A stretch of DNA of 64,000 bases from Candidatus Ozemibacter sibiricus (GCA_003327425.1 QOQW01000019.1:59602-123601); one strand, 5' to 3'. Positions 1 to 9,693 are shown, counted from the stretch's first letter. Translations and numbers: made by a program. The notes: generated by a model from the letters alone, not told the origin.

Positions 1-1178
1 TCAGGCACCTCGCGCTGGTCAGCTGGCTGACCGGCCGGCCCGCCAGCCGCCGCCTCGACCAAGCCGGCCACAGCGGCTTCGCCGTCGCCATTCCCTGCGC
101 CGAACTGGCCGATCACAGCCTGATCGCCTATTACCCGGACGATCTCGTCCGCGAGCGCATTGGCGCCGTCTGGTCGAAGATCTCGCTCGGCGGCCTCTTC
201 TTCCTGGGCCTCGTCGGCTTGATGGCGTTCAGCATTTCCCGGCTGTTCCTGGCTCCCCTCCGCCACCTCGAAGAGGGAGTCGCCGCGCTCGCCCGCCGCG
301 ATTTCGAGTTCCGCCTGCCGGTGGCTGGCCAGGATGAGATGGCCCGCTTGTTCAGCGCCTTCAACGACATGATGGTCGACTCCAAGGACCTGCAACTGGC
401 CCGCAGCGTGCAGGAAGGGCTCGTCCCCCAGACCTTCCCCCAGCCTCCGGGCTATTCGATCGCCGGCAGCCTCGAGACCGCGTCCGACCTCGGTGGCGAC
501 TGCCTCGATTGCTTCGCCCTGGCCGGCGACCGCACCGTCTTCTTGATCGGCGACATCACCGGGCATGGCGTCGGCTCAGCCTTGCTGATGGCCTTCTCGC
601 GAGCCATCACCTTCCACTGGAGCCAGGGCCAATCGCTCTATCCCGACTCGCTCACCACCGATATCGATCGTATGCTCCGGCGCCGCCATGGGTCGCGCCT
701 GTTCATGGGCGTCATCTGCGGCATTCTCGACCCCCAGGCCCACCAGATCGATCTGGTGGTACGCGGGCACGTCTATCCCCTCCTGTTGCTGGCCACCGGG
801 GCCGCCACCTGGATCGGCACGCCTTCCTATCCGCTGGGCATCGGCACCAACCGGGAAGAGCCCGCCACCCTCCGCCTGCCCCTCTATCCCGGCGACCGCC
901 TCCTCTGCTTGACCGACGGCTTCATCGAAGCCTGCGACCCCAATGGCGAGATGGTCGGCTATGAGCGGGTCGCCGAATGGGCCCGCCAGGAAGCCGGCGT
1001 CCAGTCGGACGCCCGGAGCTGGCTCGACGCTCTCCTGGCACGCCATCGCAAGTGGTGCCAGGGCCGCCACGAAGATGACCTGACCACCTTCGCCATCGTC
1101 CGCCACGCCGATCCGTCGGGGGCCGATGGTCCGGCCGCTCCTCCGGCCACCGACGCTTCCGGGGAGGGCCACGCGTGA
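1..1178 (+). CDS. HAMP-SpoIIE (PP2C-type) protein phosphatase, 5' truncated by window edge
   Basis: The frame is open to the left edge of the window, so the N-terminus is missing. What remains is the end of an extracytoplasmic region, one membrane helix (about nt 175-255), a HAMP-like linker and a SpoIIE/PP2C domain. Metal-site signatures are visible: LGGDCLDCF, then IGDITGHGVGSALL, LCLTDGFIEA and the terminal DDLTTFAIV. The usual NAGH motif of the family reads VRGH here. By family it should dephosphorylate Ser/Thr phosphoproteins, often anti-sigma antagonists, in response to a membrane sensor. It overlaps the next gene by four bases (GTGA), so the two are probably co-translated. The substrate is unknown; no anti-sigma gene is visible in the window. 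Confidence 0.9.
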   Translation, partial: RHLALVSWLTGRPASRRLDQAGHSGFAVAIPCAELADHSLIAYYPDDLVRERIGAVWSKISLGGLFFLGLVGLMAFSISRLFLAPLRHLEEGVAALARRDFEFRLPVAGQDEMARLFSAFNDMMVDSKDLQLARSVQEGLVPQTFPQPPGYSIAGSLETASDLGGDCLDCFALAGDRTVFLIGDITGHGVGSALLMAFSRAITFHWSQGQSLYPDSLTTDIDRMLRRRHGSRLFMGVICGILDPQAHQIDLVVRGHVYPLLLLATGAATWIGTPSYPLGIGTNREEPATLRLPLYPGDRLLCLTDGFIEACDPNGEMVGYERVAEWARQEAGVQSDARSWLDALLARHRKWCQGRHEDDLTTFAIVRHADPSGADGPAAPPATDASGEGHA

Positions 1179-4063
1179 CCACCCCTGCCGCCGCCACCTA
1201 CCGATCCGGCTTCGGCCCGCTCCTGCTGTTGTTCCTGGGCATCCCTCTGCTGCTGCTGTCGATCATCGGCACCCACACCCTCGGCCGCTTCACGGAACAC
1301 ACCGTCCGCGAGCGGCAGGCCGCCCTCGACCACCTTTTGGATCAAGGCGTCGCCCAGTCCTCGACGTCCTGGTACGTCCTGCGCCGGCTCAATGCCTTGT
1401 CCCGCCTCATCCGCCGCCATGGCGCCGATCATCCCCTGGTGGAGCGGGCCTTCCAGCGGCTGGGCACCCGCTGGCAGCTGCCCTGCACGGTCTATGTCTA
1501 CCGCCATCGCGACCTCCTCCGCACCTTCCCCGCCGAGGCCGGCCACCGGTCGACCTTTGCCCGTCTTCTGCACGATCTCACCCTCACGGGCGACGATTTC
1601 ATCCAGGCCCAGCGGCATCACAACCAGGCGCTTCTCGACCTCTTCGGGCCCGGCAACCGGCTCGAGCTGCTCCTGCGGTTCAAAGGCAAGCTGCGACGGT
1701 TCACGCGGGGCGACACCCGCGGCGCTTATCTCATCCAGGAGTTCCCCGACGGCTGGGGGTTCTTCTTCATTCTGCCCCGCATTCCTCCCTTCGCCACGCG
1801 CTTCCCCCTCGTCCGCCCCCTCACCTCCCCCGCGCTGGGCGCCGCCGTGCCTGGCGAGGACTTCTGGCTCCCGCCGGCCGGCACCGACGCCGACCGCATG
1901 CGCGTCGCCCTCCAGCGCACCATCGAAGAAGGACGCACCCAGGTTCAGCACGATGGCATGGAATGGGTCTTCTGCCAGAACCGCGAAGGCATCGTCTGGT
2001 GCGCCGCCCTCCCCCTGCCTCGGTCGCCGATCGGCGGCCGGGCCGGCCTGCTGGTCACGCTCGGCTACCTGCTGGCCGGCCTGTGCTTCGCCCTGTTCAC
2101 CCTCTCCCAGACCGGATCGGCCTGGGGCCACGCCGTGACCGATCGCCTCGAGGCCCTCGGCATCCGCTTCCGCCTCGGCCTGCTGTTCGCCATGGCCACC
2201 ATTCTGCCGCTCGGCATCGCCATCCTCCTCGGCTCCATCGGTCTCATGGACCGCCGCGAACTCCTCGTCGCCGAGGCCGGGCGCACCGGCCTGGCCAGGC
2301 TTTCCCAGGTCGAGCAGGGCTATGGGGCCCGCATCGAAGCTTTTCGCCAGGTGGCCGCCGCTTTGCGCGAGTCGCCTTTCGTCAAGTACCTGCAGCTCGA
2401 ACCCCTCGCTCGCCTCGTGAACCGGCTCATTCGGGCCAATGCCATCCAGCGGTTCGAAATCCGCGACCCGCTCGGAGCCACGTTGTTCACGACGGACGAT
2501 CGCGAAGTGCACGGCGTCACCCAGGCCACCGATCTGTTCAGTCGCGCCGCCATCCGACGGGAAGCCCCCAACCGCCTGGGACGGGCGGCCGACAAGGTGT
2601 CGGCCGAGGAAGTCATGGCCGAAGGCTTCCTGTCCCGCGACGATGTCGGCCTCTCGGCGGTGCTGCGCCAGCCCAAGACCGTGCTGACCTTCCGCATGGG
2701 AACCAGCCCCGCCCTCTGGTACTGGGACACCTACCCCGAACTGGCCACCGGGCCATGCTTCCTGGCTGTCACGCACCAGCTCGAGTGGGTCTACGAAGGC
2801 TACATCCGACAGGCCTTCGGGGTGAGCCTGCCGCCGGAGGCCATTCCTTCCCGACTGGCGATCGAAGTGGGCTTCGAGTCGGCCAATTTCCGCACCCGCC
2901 CCCGCCTGCAGGGCGCCGGCTGGCTCCCGCTCCTGCACGCCGCCGCCCGCAGCCAGGAAACCGGCCGCGTCCTCTTCCGCGAACTCGACCTGCCCTCCGG
3001 CCGGTTCTGGGTCACGCTCAAGCCCGAACTCACCCTCGGCATGTTCGTCTTCGCCGAACTCGTCCCGGTCGCCTCCCGACTGGCCACCCTCGCCCCCATC
3101 CGCTGGCGGCTCCTGGCCACCAGCCTGCTCGCCCTGCTCGTCGCCTTCCTGGGGGCCACCCTGATCTCCTCGTTCTTCATGCAACCCATCGCCGACCTCG
3201 GCGAAGGCATCGCCGCCATCCGCCAGCGCGACGCCAGCTTCCGCATCCCGCGCCGGCGCCCCGACGAGTTCGGCCTCCTCGCCGATGCCTTCAACAACCT
3301 TTTGAGCGAACTCAAAGAGCTGGAATACGGCCGCATCGTCCAGGAAAGCCTGCTCCCCGCCGATCCGCCATCCCCCCCCGGCTGGGGCATCGCCTGCCAC
3401 CGCATTCCCGCCACCGACCTGGCGGGCGACTACCACGACGTCTTCGCCCTCGGCGACGGCCGCTGGGCCCTCATCATGGGCGACGTCACCGGCCATGGCA
3501 TCTCGGCCGCCCTCGCCATGGCCATGGCCAAGGCCACCGTCGACTACCAGTCCCTCACCGGCTGGACCGTCCCCAGCCAGGTCATGGACCAGCTCAACCG
3601 CCTCTTCTACCGCGAACTGAAGCCGCGCCAGAAGTTCATGACCATGACCTACGTCGTGCTCGACCCCGAATCCGGCGAGTTCCTGGCCGAGAACGCCGGC
3701 CACCCCTACCCCTTGATCTACCGGGCCCAGACGCGCACGGTCGGCGAACTGCCCCTCCCCTCGATGCCGCTCGGCGCCCGCAAGATCCGCAAAGCCGCCC
3801 CCCAGATCGGCCGGCTCGACCCCGGCGACGCCTTGCTGCTCTATTCCGACGGCATGGTCGAATGCCCCGATCCGCAGGGGAACCCCTTCACCTACCCGCG
3901 GTTCTACGCGCTGTTCGAACGCCTGATGCGGGAACGGCGACCGCTTCCCGACGCGCTGGCCGCCATGGAGGCCGCCCTGCGAGCGCACCAGGGGCCCGGG
4001 CCCTTCCCCGACGATGTCACGCTGCTGCTCCTGCGCCGGGACCCAGCTTCCCCGGCCGCCTGA
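1175..4063 (+). CDS. Membrane sensor SpoIIE-type protein phosphatase
   Basis: This 962-aa protein starts at a GTG overlapping the previous stop. The N-terminal helix (about residues 9-30) is followed by an extracytoplasmic module, two helices (about 285-355, the second containing ATILPLGIAIL), a second extracytoplasmic module, a fourth helix (about 645-665), HAMP (IADLGEGIAAIRQRD region) and a C-terminal SpoIIE domain. Catalytic signatures are intact: LAGDYHDVF, MGDVTGHGISAAL, ENAGHPYPL, LLYSDGMVE and DDVTLLLL. It is a predicted Mn/Mg-dependent Ser/Thr phosphatase driven by a periplasmic signal. Unlike its upstream neighbour it keeps the NAGH motif. The same two-module sensor layout recurs in the cyclases at 41321 and 44281. 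The ligand is unknown. Confidence 0.92.
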   Translation: MTTPAAATYRSGFGPLLLLFLGIPLLLLSIIGTHTLGRFTEHTVRERQAALDHLLDQGVAQSSTSWYVLRRLNALSRLIRRHGADHPLVERAFQRLGTRWQLPCTVYVYRHRDLLRTFPAEAGHRSTFARLLHDLTLTGDDFIQAQRHHNQALLDLFGPGNRLELLLRFKGKLRRFTRGDTRGAYLIQEFPDGWGFFFILPRIPPFATRFPLVRPLTSPALGAAVPGEDFWLPPAGTDADRMRVALQRTIEEGRTQVQHDGMEWVFCQNREGIVWCAALPLPRSPIGGRAGLLVTLGYLLAGLCFALFTLSQTGSAWGHAVTDRLEALGIRFRLGLLFAMATILPLGIAILLGSIGLMDRRELLVAEAGRTGLARLSQVEQGYGARIEAFRQVAAALRESPFVKYLQLEPLARLVNRLIRANAIQRFEIRDPLGATLFTTDDREVHGVTQATDLFSRAAIRREAPNRLGRAADKVSAEEVMAEGFLSRDDVGLSAVLRQPKTVLTFRMGTSPALWYWDTYPELATGPCFLAVTHQLEWVYEGYIRQAFGVSLPPEAIPSRLAIEVGFESANFRTRPRLQGAGWLPLLHAAARSQETGRVLFRELDLPSGRFWVTLKPELTLGMFVFAELVPVASRLATLAPIRWRLLATSLLALLVAFLGATLISSFFMQPIADLGEGIAAIRQRDASFRIPRRRPDEFGLLADAFNNLLSELKELEYGRIVQESLLPADPPSPPGWGIACHRIPATDLAGDYHDVFALGDGRWALIMGDVTGHGISAALAMAMAKATVDYQSLTGWTVPSQVMDQLNRLFYRELKPRQKFMTMTYVVLDPESGEFLAENAGHPYPLIYRAQTRTVGELPLPSMPLGARKIRKAAPQIGRLDPGDALLLYSDGMVECPDPQGNPFTYPRFYALFERLMRERRPLPDALAAMEAALRAHQGPGPFPDDVTLLLLRRDPASPAA

Positions 4064-4103
4064 CCGCGGGCCGCGCCGCGCCCCCTCAGCCGCCGCGGCC
4101 CCC

Positions 4104-5402
4104 TCAGCCCAGGATTTCCACGACCGTCGCCCCCAGCAGGACGAGGTCGAGCACCGTCAACACCGCCACGCACACCCACGAGAACCGGCTCAGCCACGGG
4201 CCGTTGGCATGGTCTCCGAGCAGTTGCCGATCATCGCCCAGTTTCACCAGATAGTACAAGAATGGCGGCAGGATCAGGCCCTGGGCGAATTGCGAGGCCC
4301 GCATCACCATCAAATAGAGGAAATCAACCCCGGGGAGCAGCACCAACCCGGCCCCCAGCACCAGCAAGGCGATGAAGATCCCGTAGAAGAACGGGGCTTC
4401 CTCGTAGGTCTTGTTCATGCCCCGCTCCCAGCCCATGCCTTCGCAGATGGCGAACGAGGTCGACAGCGGCAGGATGGCCGCGCCGAAGACCGAGGCATTG
4501 AACAGGCCCAGGGCGAACAGCAGGCCAGCATACGACCCCGCCAGCGGGGCCAGAGCCTTGCCGATCTCGTCGATCGTCTGCACCGGCGGCGCCCCCGGAC
4601 GGAAACACAGCGTCACCGCGCAGGCCACGATCATGAAGAACGAGATGATGTCGGTTGTCATGCAACCGAGGATGACATCCCATCTGGCCGTCCGCCAGTA
4701 CTTCAGGGTGATGCCTTTCTCGATGAAGGTCGATTGCAGGTAGAACTGCATCCACGGCGTGATCGTGGTGCCGATCACCGCGATCATCGTGAAGATATAC
4801 CCCGCCTCGAACCGGAGCACCGGCACGAACAACGCCTTGACCGCGGCCCCCCAGTCGGGGCCGGCCATCCAGGCCGAGATCGGGTAGGCCAGGTAGAAGA
4901 AGATCGAGACCAGGAAGACTTTCTCGATCTTCGCATAGTCGTATTCGGTGACGATCTTGTACAAGCCATAGGTGATCAGGGGAATCAGCAGGTACTTCAA
5001 CCACCACAGGCTGCCCCCGAACCCCAACGTGTTGGCGCAGATGTCGATGGCGCTGGCGATTCCCGAGAATTCGCTCAGCACGGTTCCGAAGTTGGCCAGA
5101 AAGACCAGCACCAGCAGCCAGAAGGTCGCCTTGACCCCGAACCGCTCGCGCAGCAGGTCGGCCAGGCCCTGGCCGGTCACGGCGCCCAGGCGGGCGCTCA
5201 TTTCCATGGTCACGATCAGCAGAACCGTAATGGGAATCAGCGTCCACAACAGATCGAACCCATAGATCGCCCCCGCCAGCGAGTAGGTGGCGATGCCCCC
5301 CGCATCGTTGTCGACGGTCGCCGTGATCAACCCCGGCCCGAAGATCGACAGGAAGAACAGCAACCGGATCCGCCACCGGCGCCACCACGTTCGCAGAGCC
5401 AT
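4104..5402 (-). CDS. Nramp-family divalent metal transporter with atypical metal-site motifs
   Basis: This 432-aa, highly hydrophobic protein matches the Nramp (LeuT-fold) family. In helix 1 the canonical DPGN is replaced by D33-A-G-G36, with an extra D31-N just before it. In helix 6 the canonical MPHN becomes T215-P-W-M-Q. The Met that favours transition metals in classical Nramps is therefore absent, and the substrate could be Mg2+ or another ion rather than Mn/Fe; related changes are known in Nramp-related Mg2+ transporters, but I cannot align them here. It lies 13 bp downstream of the PRC/MgtE-N/CBS gene, so the two probably form an operon and the soluble protein may gate this transporter. 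It is convergent with the phosphatase genes. Confidence 0.88.
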   Translation of the reverse strand: MALRTWWRRWRIRLLFFLSIFGPGLITATVDNDAGGIATYSLAGAIYGFDLLWTLIPITVLLIVTMEMSARLGAVTGQGLADLLRERFGVKATFWLLVLVFLANFGTVLSEFSGIASAIDICANTLGFGGSLWWLKYLLIPLITYGLYKIVTEYDYAKIEKVFLVSIFFYLAYPISAWMAGPDWGAAVKALFVPVLRFEAGYIFTMIAVIGTTITPWMQFYLQSTFIEKGITLKYWRTARWDVILGCMTTDIISFFMIVACAVTLCFRPGAPPVQTIDEIGKALAPLAGSYAGLLFALGLFNASVFGAAILPLSTSFAICEGMGWERGMNKTYEEAPFFYGIFIALLVLGAGLVLLPGVDFLYLMVMRASQFAQGLILPPFLYYLVKLGDDRQLLGDHANGPWLSRFSWVCVAVLTVLDLVLLGATVVEILG

Positions 5403-5415
5403 GTCGAGCCGCCTT

Positions 5416-6693
5416 TCAGCTGGTCAATGCCCGGCGCTTCCACATGCGGGGCATGTTCTCGAGCAGCAGATCCATGACGTCATCGACGGTGACGACGCCG
5501 AGCAGGTCGCCGGCCAGCCCCAGCACCGGCAGCGCCAGCAGGTTGTAGCGGGCGATCAGGGTGGCCACCTCTTCCTGCGGAGCCTCGGGCGCCACGAAGA
5601 TCAGATCGCGGTTCATGATGGAGGTGACCGGCGCCGCCGGATCGGCCACCAGCAGGTTGCGGATCGAGACCACGCCCTTCAACCGATCCTGGTGATCGAC
5701 CACATAGAGGTAGTAGATGATCTCGAGATCGATGGCCACCAGACGCAGGTGTTTGAAGGCATCGGCCACCGTGAACTCTTCATAGATCGTGGCATAGCCG
5801 GTGCTCATCAGACCGCCCGCCGTGTTCTCGGCGTGCTTGAGCAGTTCGCGGACATCGCTGGCCTCGCTCGGCTCCATGTGCGACAGGATCTCGGCCGCCT
5901 TCTGATCGTCGAGATCCTGCAGGATGTCGACCGCTTCGTCGGGCTCCATTTCTTCGAGGATGTCGGACGCCTCGTGGGACGGCAGGCTGGCGATGATCTG
6001 CACCTGGGTCTCGGGATCGGCCTCGGCCAGCGTCTCGGCCGCCGTCTCATCATCCAGCGTCTGGATCAGCGAGACCCCTTCATGCACGCTGAGGTCTTCG
6101 AGAATATCGGCCAGATCCGCCGGGTGCATGTCCTGGACTTTGTTCGACGGGACCGCCAGCTTGAGGGGCGACATTCCGGTCGGGAAGCTCTGGATGAGAT
6201 CCCAGGCGATCACCTCATGCCGGACCGGCCAGTGCAGACGCTCCATGAGCGGGCAGACCCACCGGTCGAACCCGAGCCGGCGCAACAGCCCCTGCAGGCC
6301 GACATCGACCGCGATCAAGAACCACTCGCCCCGCACTTCGGCGATCTGCAGATCGTTGACCCGTACCACCCGCACATCGGAGGTGTCGATGATCTGTTTG
6401 TCCCAGATGCTGCGGGCCAGGTACTGATCGGGGGCCGACGACAACCAGGGCAGATCGGTCGGCGACGAGGACAAGGCGAAGGTGGCCGGACCGAACGTCT
6501 GGAAGCGCTCCCGCGGCACCAGTCGCTGGTCGGCTTCGCCCGCGAGCTGCAAGACAGCCTGGTTGATCTTGGGGTATTTCCCCCCGACCAGGAAGGTGAA
6601 ATCGACCACCCGCCCGATCACCGCGCCGGCCGGGTCGATCACCGGCGCTCCGACCAGGTCGGCCAGGAAGTACTTCTTCTCGGCACTCTGCAT
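5416..6693 (-). CDS. Soluble PRC-barrel / MgtE-N / CBS-pair protein (MgtE sensor without channel)
   Basis: This 425-aa protein has PRC-barrel-like segments at the N-terminus (about residues 1-80 and again near 90-150), an MgtE intracellular N domain of acidic helical repeats (DILEDL, DILEEM, DILQDL, about 185-310) and two CBS domains (about 310-420). It ends before any MgtE membrane region, and no membrane helix is seen. In MgtE these cytosolic domains bind Mg2+ and close the channel; here they stand alone beside a transporter of a different fold. The ATG has a good ribosome site (GGAGG, 7 bases away). I infer a role in sensing divalent metal or nucleotide and regulating the adjacent Nramp protein. 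Confidence 0.9.
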   Translation of the reverse strand: MQSAEKKYFLADLVGAPVIDPAGAVIGRVVDFTFLVGGKYPKINQAVLQLAGEADQRLVPRERFQTFGPATFALSSSPTDLPWLSSAPDQYLARSIWDKQIIDTSDVRVVRVNDLQIAEVRGEWFLIAVDVGLQGLLRRLGFDRWVCPLMERLHWPVRHEVIAWDLIQSFPTGMSPLKLAVPSNKVQDMHPADLADILEDLSVHEGVSLIQTLDDETAAETLAEADPETQVQIIASLPSHEASDILEEMEPDEAVDILQDLDDQKAAEILSHMEPSEASDVRELLKHAENTAGGLMSTGYATIYEEFTVADAFKHLRLVAIDLEIIYYLYVVDHQDRLKGVVSIRNLLVADPAAPVTSIMNRDLIFVAPEAPQEEVATLIARYNLLALPVLGLAGDLLGVVTVDDVMDLLLENMPRMWKRRALTS

Positions 6694-6733
6694 GATCCCG
6701 CCTCCAGGGGATGGCGTTCACCGTTTCCCGGAC

Positions 6734-6762
6734 ATCTTACCCCCGGCCGGCGCGAATTTCCA
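6734..6762 (-). promoter_or_regulatory. Promoter of the MgtE-N/Nramp operon
   Basis: On the minus strand TGGAAA (6762-6757) and TAAGAT (6739-6734) are separated by 17 bp. The predicted start gives a leader of about 35 bases carrying the GGAGG ribosome site. It is a sigma-70-like match seen by eye only. Confidence 0.45.
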
Positions 6763-6788
6763 TACGGAATCGACGGCGGCAGGCCTGC

Positions 6789-8231
6789 CTACCCGATGGC
6801 CTCGGCGGACACCCGCGGGTCGGTCGCCGCGGGGTCGGCGGGCGCGGCAGTGGCCGGCGGGGCGATGCCCCGCTCCTCGAGCGTGCCGGGAACGAGGTTG
6901 TCCCAGAACGCCGCGCACAGCCCGGCCACCGCCATGTTCGTCTTCAGGATCGCCCACAGGATCTGCCCGCCCAGGCCCCAGGCGAAGAACGCCTCCTTCT
7001 GGCCTTCGACCCAGCCCGGCAGGCCCATGGCCATCAGGAAGGCGAAGCCGACGATCATCACGTTCCGCTGGCTGCCCATGTCGGCCCGCATCAGGATCTG
7101 GATGCCCAGCGCCCCGATGATGCCGAAGAGGGCGATGTAGGCCCCGCCGATGATCGGTGCCGGAATGGTCGCCACCAGCGCCCCCAGCTTGCCGACCAGG
7201 CTGAGCAGGATCAGCACCACCGCCCCCGTCCGCACCACATGGACCGACGCCACCCCGGTCAATCCGATCAGACCGATGTTCTCGGTATACGACGTGGTGC
7301 CGACCGCCCCCAGGCAGCCAGCGACCGCGCAGTTGATCCCCTCGGCACCGATGCCGCGGCTGATCATCTCCGGCGTGGGATCGCTCAATCCGGCCGCATA
7401 CGAACACGAATGGTAATCGCCGATCGATTCGATCATGACCGCGAAGAAGCCCGCCAGCATCGCCCCGAAGGCCAGGAAGCTGAACTTCGGCAGGCCCCAG
7501 GGGAAGATGCCGGGGAAGCGCACCCACGGCGCGTCCTCGACCGCCTTCCACGAGATGTAGGCCGGATGGTCGCTGGCCAGATACCCTTGGTGCGAAGCCC
7601 ACAGGCAGAGCAGGTAGACCGCCACGATCGACGCCAGCACCGCGAAGATGTTGAGGTACTTCTGCCGCACGAACAGGGTCAGCACGAAGATCGACACCAC
7701 GACCAGCAGCGAGACCGGCCAGCACCTGGCGGCATTGAACTCGATCGCCACCTTGGCCAGGGAAAATCCGATCGCCATGATCGTCGGCCCGATCACCACC
7801 GGCGTCACCACCCGGCGGACCACGCCGACGATGCCGCTGTAGCCGATGACGGCCATCACCAGGCCACCCGCGATCAGTCCGCCGCCCACATACTGCATGA
7901 TCAGCGCCGGACCACCGCCATCGACCGCCTTGTAGGCGGCGATCACCGTCATCACCGGCGGAATGAAGCTGAAACTCGAGCCTTGCACGATCGGCAGCCC
8001 TGAGCCCAGCCAGGGGCTCGTCTGGATCAGGGTGGCCACCCCCATCGCCAGGTAGACGCAGCTGATGAACTGCGCCACCTGCGCGGTATCCATGCCCATT
8101 TCCGGACCGAAGATCAGGGGCACCAAAGTGGTCGCCCCGAACAGGGTCAACACGTGCTGGCACCCCGCCAACAGCCTGATCGGCCACGCCGGCCGGTCCT
8201 GCCACCCATAGACGATCGCCCGCTTCGCCAT
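6789..8231 (-). CDS. Uracil/xanthine (NCS2, SLC23-type) permease
   Basis: This 480-aa multi-spanning protein belongs to the nucleobase:cation symporter 2 family, which imports uracil, xanthine or related bases with protons or sodium. Family hallmarks are visible: QHVLTLFGATTLVPLIFG in helix 1, GSSFSFIPP in helix 3 and SYTENIGLIGLTGVASVHVV in the helix-10 region. The frame is open farther upstream, but the ATG at 8231 has a near-perfect ribosome site (GAGGAGG) and a promoter just upstream, so I place the start there. The substrate cannot be fixed from sequence. No purine or pyrimidine salvage gene is adjacent, although psuG, which yields uracil, lies about 12 kb away. Confidence 0.92.
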   Translation of the reverse strand: MAKRAIVYGWQDRPAWPIRLLAGCQHVLTLFGATTLVPLIFGPEMGMDTAQVAQFISCVYLAMGVATLIQTSPWLGSGLPIVQGSSFSFIPPVMTVIAAYKAVDGGGPALIMQYVGGGLIAGGLVMAVIGYSGIVGVVRRVVTPVVIGPTIMAIGFSLAKVAIEFNAARCWPVSLLVVVSIFVLTLFVRQKYLNIFAVLASIVAVYLLCLWASHQGYLASDHPAYISWKAVEDAPWVRFPGIFPWGLPKFSFLAFGAMLAGFFAVMIESIGDYHSCSYAAGLSDPTPEMISRGIGAEGINCAVAGCLGAVGTTSYTENIGLIGLTGVASVHVVRTGAVVLILLSLVGKLGALVATIPAPIIGGAYIALFGIIGALGIQILMRADMGSQRNVMIVGFAFLMAMGLPGWVEGQKEAFFAWGLGGQILWAILKTNMAVAGLCAAFWDNLVPGTLEERGIAPPATAAPADPAATDPRVSAEAIG

Positions 8232-8263
8232 GCCATCCTCCTCGTTCAGGCCGCTTCGCCGCG

Positions 8264-8292
8264 AGTATACCAGCAAACCCGCCGCGCCCCAA
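8264..8292 (-). promoter_or_regulatory. Promoter of the nucleobase permease gene
   Basis: On the minus strand TTGGGG (8292-8287) is 17 bp from TATACT (8269-8264). The leader would be about 26 bases and includes the GAGGAGG ribosome site of the permease. It diverges from the plus-strand promoter at 8332-8360. Confidence 0.55.
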
Positions 8293-8331
8293 CCCCACCT
8301 GACATGAAGCGCCGGTCCATTGGTCGAATCC

Positions 8332-8360
8332 TTGCCGACCGGGCCCTTCCAGTCTATACT
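8332..8360 (+). promoter_or_regulatory. Promoter with near-leaderless start
   Basis: TTGCCG (8332-8337) is spaced 17 bp from TATACT (8355-8360). The following ATG at 8371 begins only 10 bases after the -10 box, so transcription would start about 4 bases before the codon and no ribosome site is present. It is one of four such arrangements in the window. Confidence 0.6.
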
Positions 8361-8370
8361 TTCAAACATC

Positions 8371-9693
8371 ATGGTGGAAACCACCGCTGCTTCCCCGCCG
8401 CCCGCCAGGCCCCGCCCCAGGCCAGCCCTGGAATGGCCGCACAGCTATGCCATCGCCCTGTGGCTCTTCCGGTTGTTCGCCATCTTCCTGGGCATCTGGT
8501 CAGGGCAGTCGCTGGCCCAGCTCTCCCCAGAGCTCTCCCTGGTCCTGCGAGCCGTCCCTGCCACGGCTCAGACCGCGGCCGGCGCCATCGCCTACCTCGA
8601 GGGCACCCCCCTCCTCGACCGCTCCCGCCGACCATCGGACAACCTTCGAATTCTCGAACACCTCGAAAGCTTCTTCCCCGGCCGGCCCCTGTTGTATGCC
8701 CATCTGACTCTCGAACACACCGTCGGTTCCGGCGAAGATGCCGAGACGGTCATCGATGACGCGTTCACCTTCTTTCAACCATTCACCATCACCCAGGACG
8801 CCCAGAGCTGGTTCATCGCCGCCCCCCCGCAGGAATGGCAATCCCTGCGATTCGCCACCCAGGACATCACTCCGTTCCTGAAGGAAGCGTCACCGAACTC
8901 GACCGATCTGACCCTGTCGGCCATGGCCCCCGATCTCGTCACCGTGCTCGGCCACGTCGCTCGCGCGTCCGATGGCCGTCCCACCCTGGTCGGACGGTAC
9001 CCCCCCGACCCCCAGCCCACCGGCCCGACGCTGATCGGCGATCTGCCATTCGCGCGCCTCCGCCAGGGCCTGGTGCTGGCCGCCCTCGCCCACGGCGCGG
9101 TGCTCGTCCTCTTCCTCTGGCTGCTCTTCTTCGCCCCGGCGCGCCTGCTGACGTCCTCCAATGCGCTCGCCCCGCTGCGACAGCGATTCGAGCAGCAGCC
9201 CGATCGCTATTTCGTCTTCGAACAGACCGGCGGCCCCGAAATCCGCCTGATCTGGGCCGGCATCCTGCTGGCCCTCGTCGGTCTGTTCCTCCTTGCGGTT
9301 CGCCCATTCCACCAGGCCTTCACCAACGAACTCGCCATGGCCGGGTTCACCCTGCTCTGGTTCCAGTTCCTGCGGTGGGCCCACGGCATCGAGTATTTCT
9401 ACGTGGCCGACCGCGACGAGGGCCAATTGCTGGAAATCACCCGCCAAGGCGCCCGCATCGATCGCCAGGCGGTCGCCCGTCTCGCCGATCTCCGGCTCGA
9501 GGTTCGCGAACAGACCGATGCCGATGGCGATTCCTTCTACGACTTGATCGCTCACCGCGCCGATCAGCCCAACCGACCGCTGGTCCTCTCAGATCACGGC
9601 ACCCGCGAGACCCTGTACACCAATCTCCAGGCCTGGAAACGGTTTGTGGAACCGAGTTCCACCCCTGCCGCCACCCGCCAGGACGCCCCGTGA
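8371..9693 (+). CDS. Membrane protein of unknown function
   Basis: This 440-aa protein has no family I recognise. It has a membrane helix at about residues 27-47, a roughly 180-residue soluble domain likely outside the membrane, a second helix (about 228-250), a pair of helices (about 290-335) and a C-terminal soluble domain of about 100 residues. The frame opens upstream at 8320, but the promoter lies inside that extension, so the ATG at 8371 is the start. It diverges from the nucleobase permease and converges with the TPR gene; nothing in the context fixes a role. It could be a sensor or envelope protein. Confidence 0.75.
   Translation: MVETTAASPPPARPRPRPALEWPHSYAIALWLFRLFAIFLGIWSGQSLAQLSPELSLVLRAVPATAQTAAGAIAYLEGTPLLDRSRRPSDNLRILEHLESFFPGRPLLYAHLTLEHTVGSGEDAETVIDDAFTFFQPFTITQDAQSWFIAAPPQEWQSLRFATQDITPFLKEASPNSTDLTLSAMAPDLVTVLGHVARASDGRPTLVGRYPPDPQPTGPTLIGDLPFARLRQGLVLAALAHGAVLVLFLWLLFFAPARLLTSSNALAPLRQRFEQQPDRYFVFEQTGGPEIRLIWAGILLALVGLFLLAVRPFHQAFTNELAMAGFTLLWFQFLRWAHGIEYFYVADRDEGQLLEITRQGARIDRQAVARLADLRLEVREQTDADGDSFYDLIAHRADQPNRPLVLSDHGTRETLYTNLQAWKRFVEPSSTPAATRQDAP

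Noticed and set aside
959..3988. A 1009-codon minus-strand ORF opposite the phosphatases
   Set aside because: It is a mirror frame of the SpoIIE genes, with low-complexity Gly/Glu/Ala sequence and no family features.
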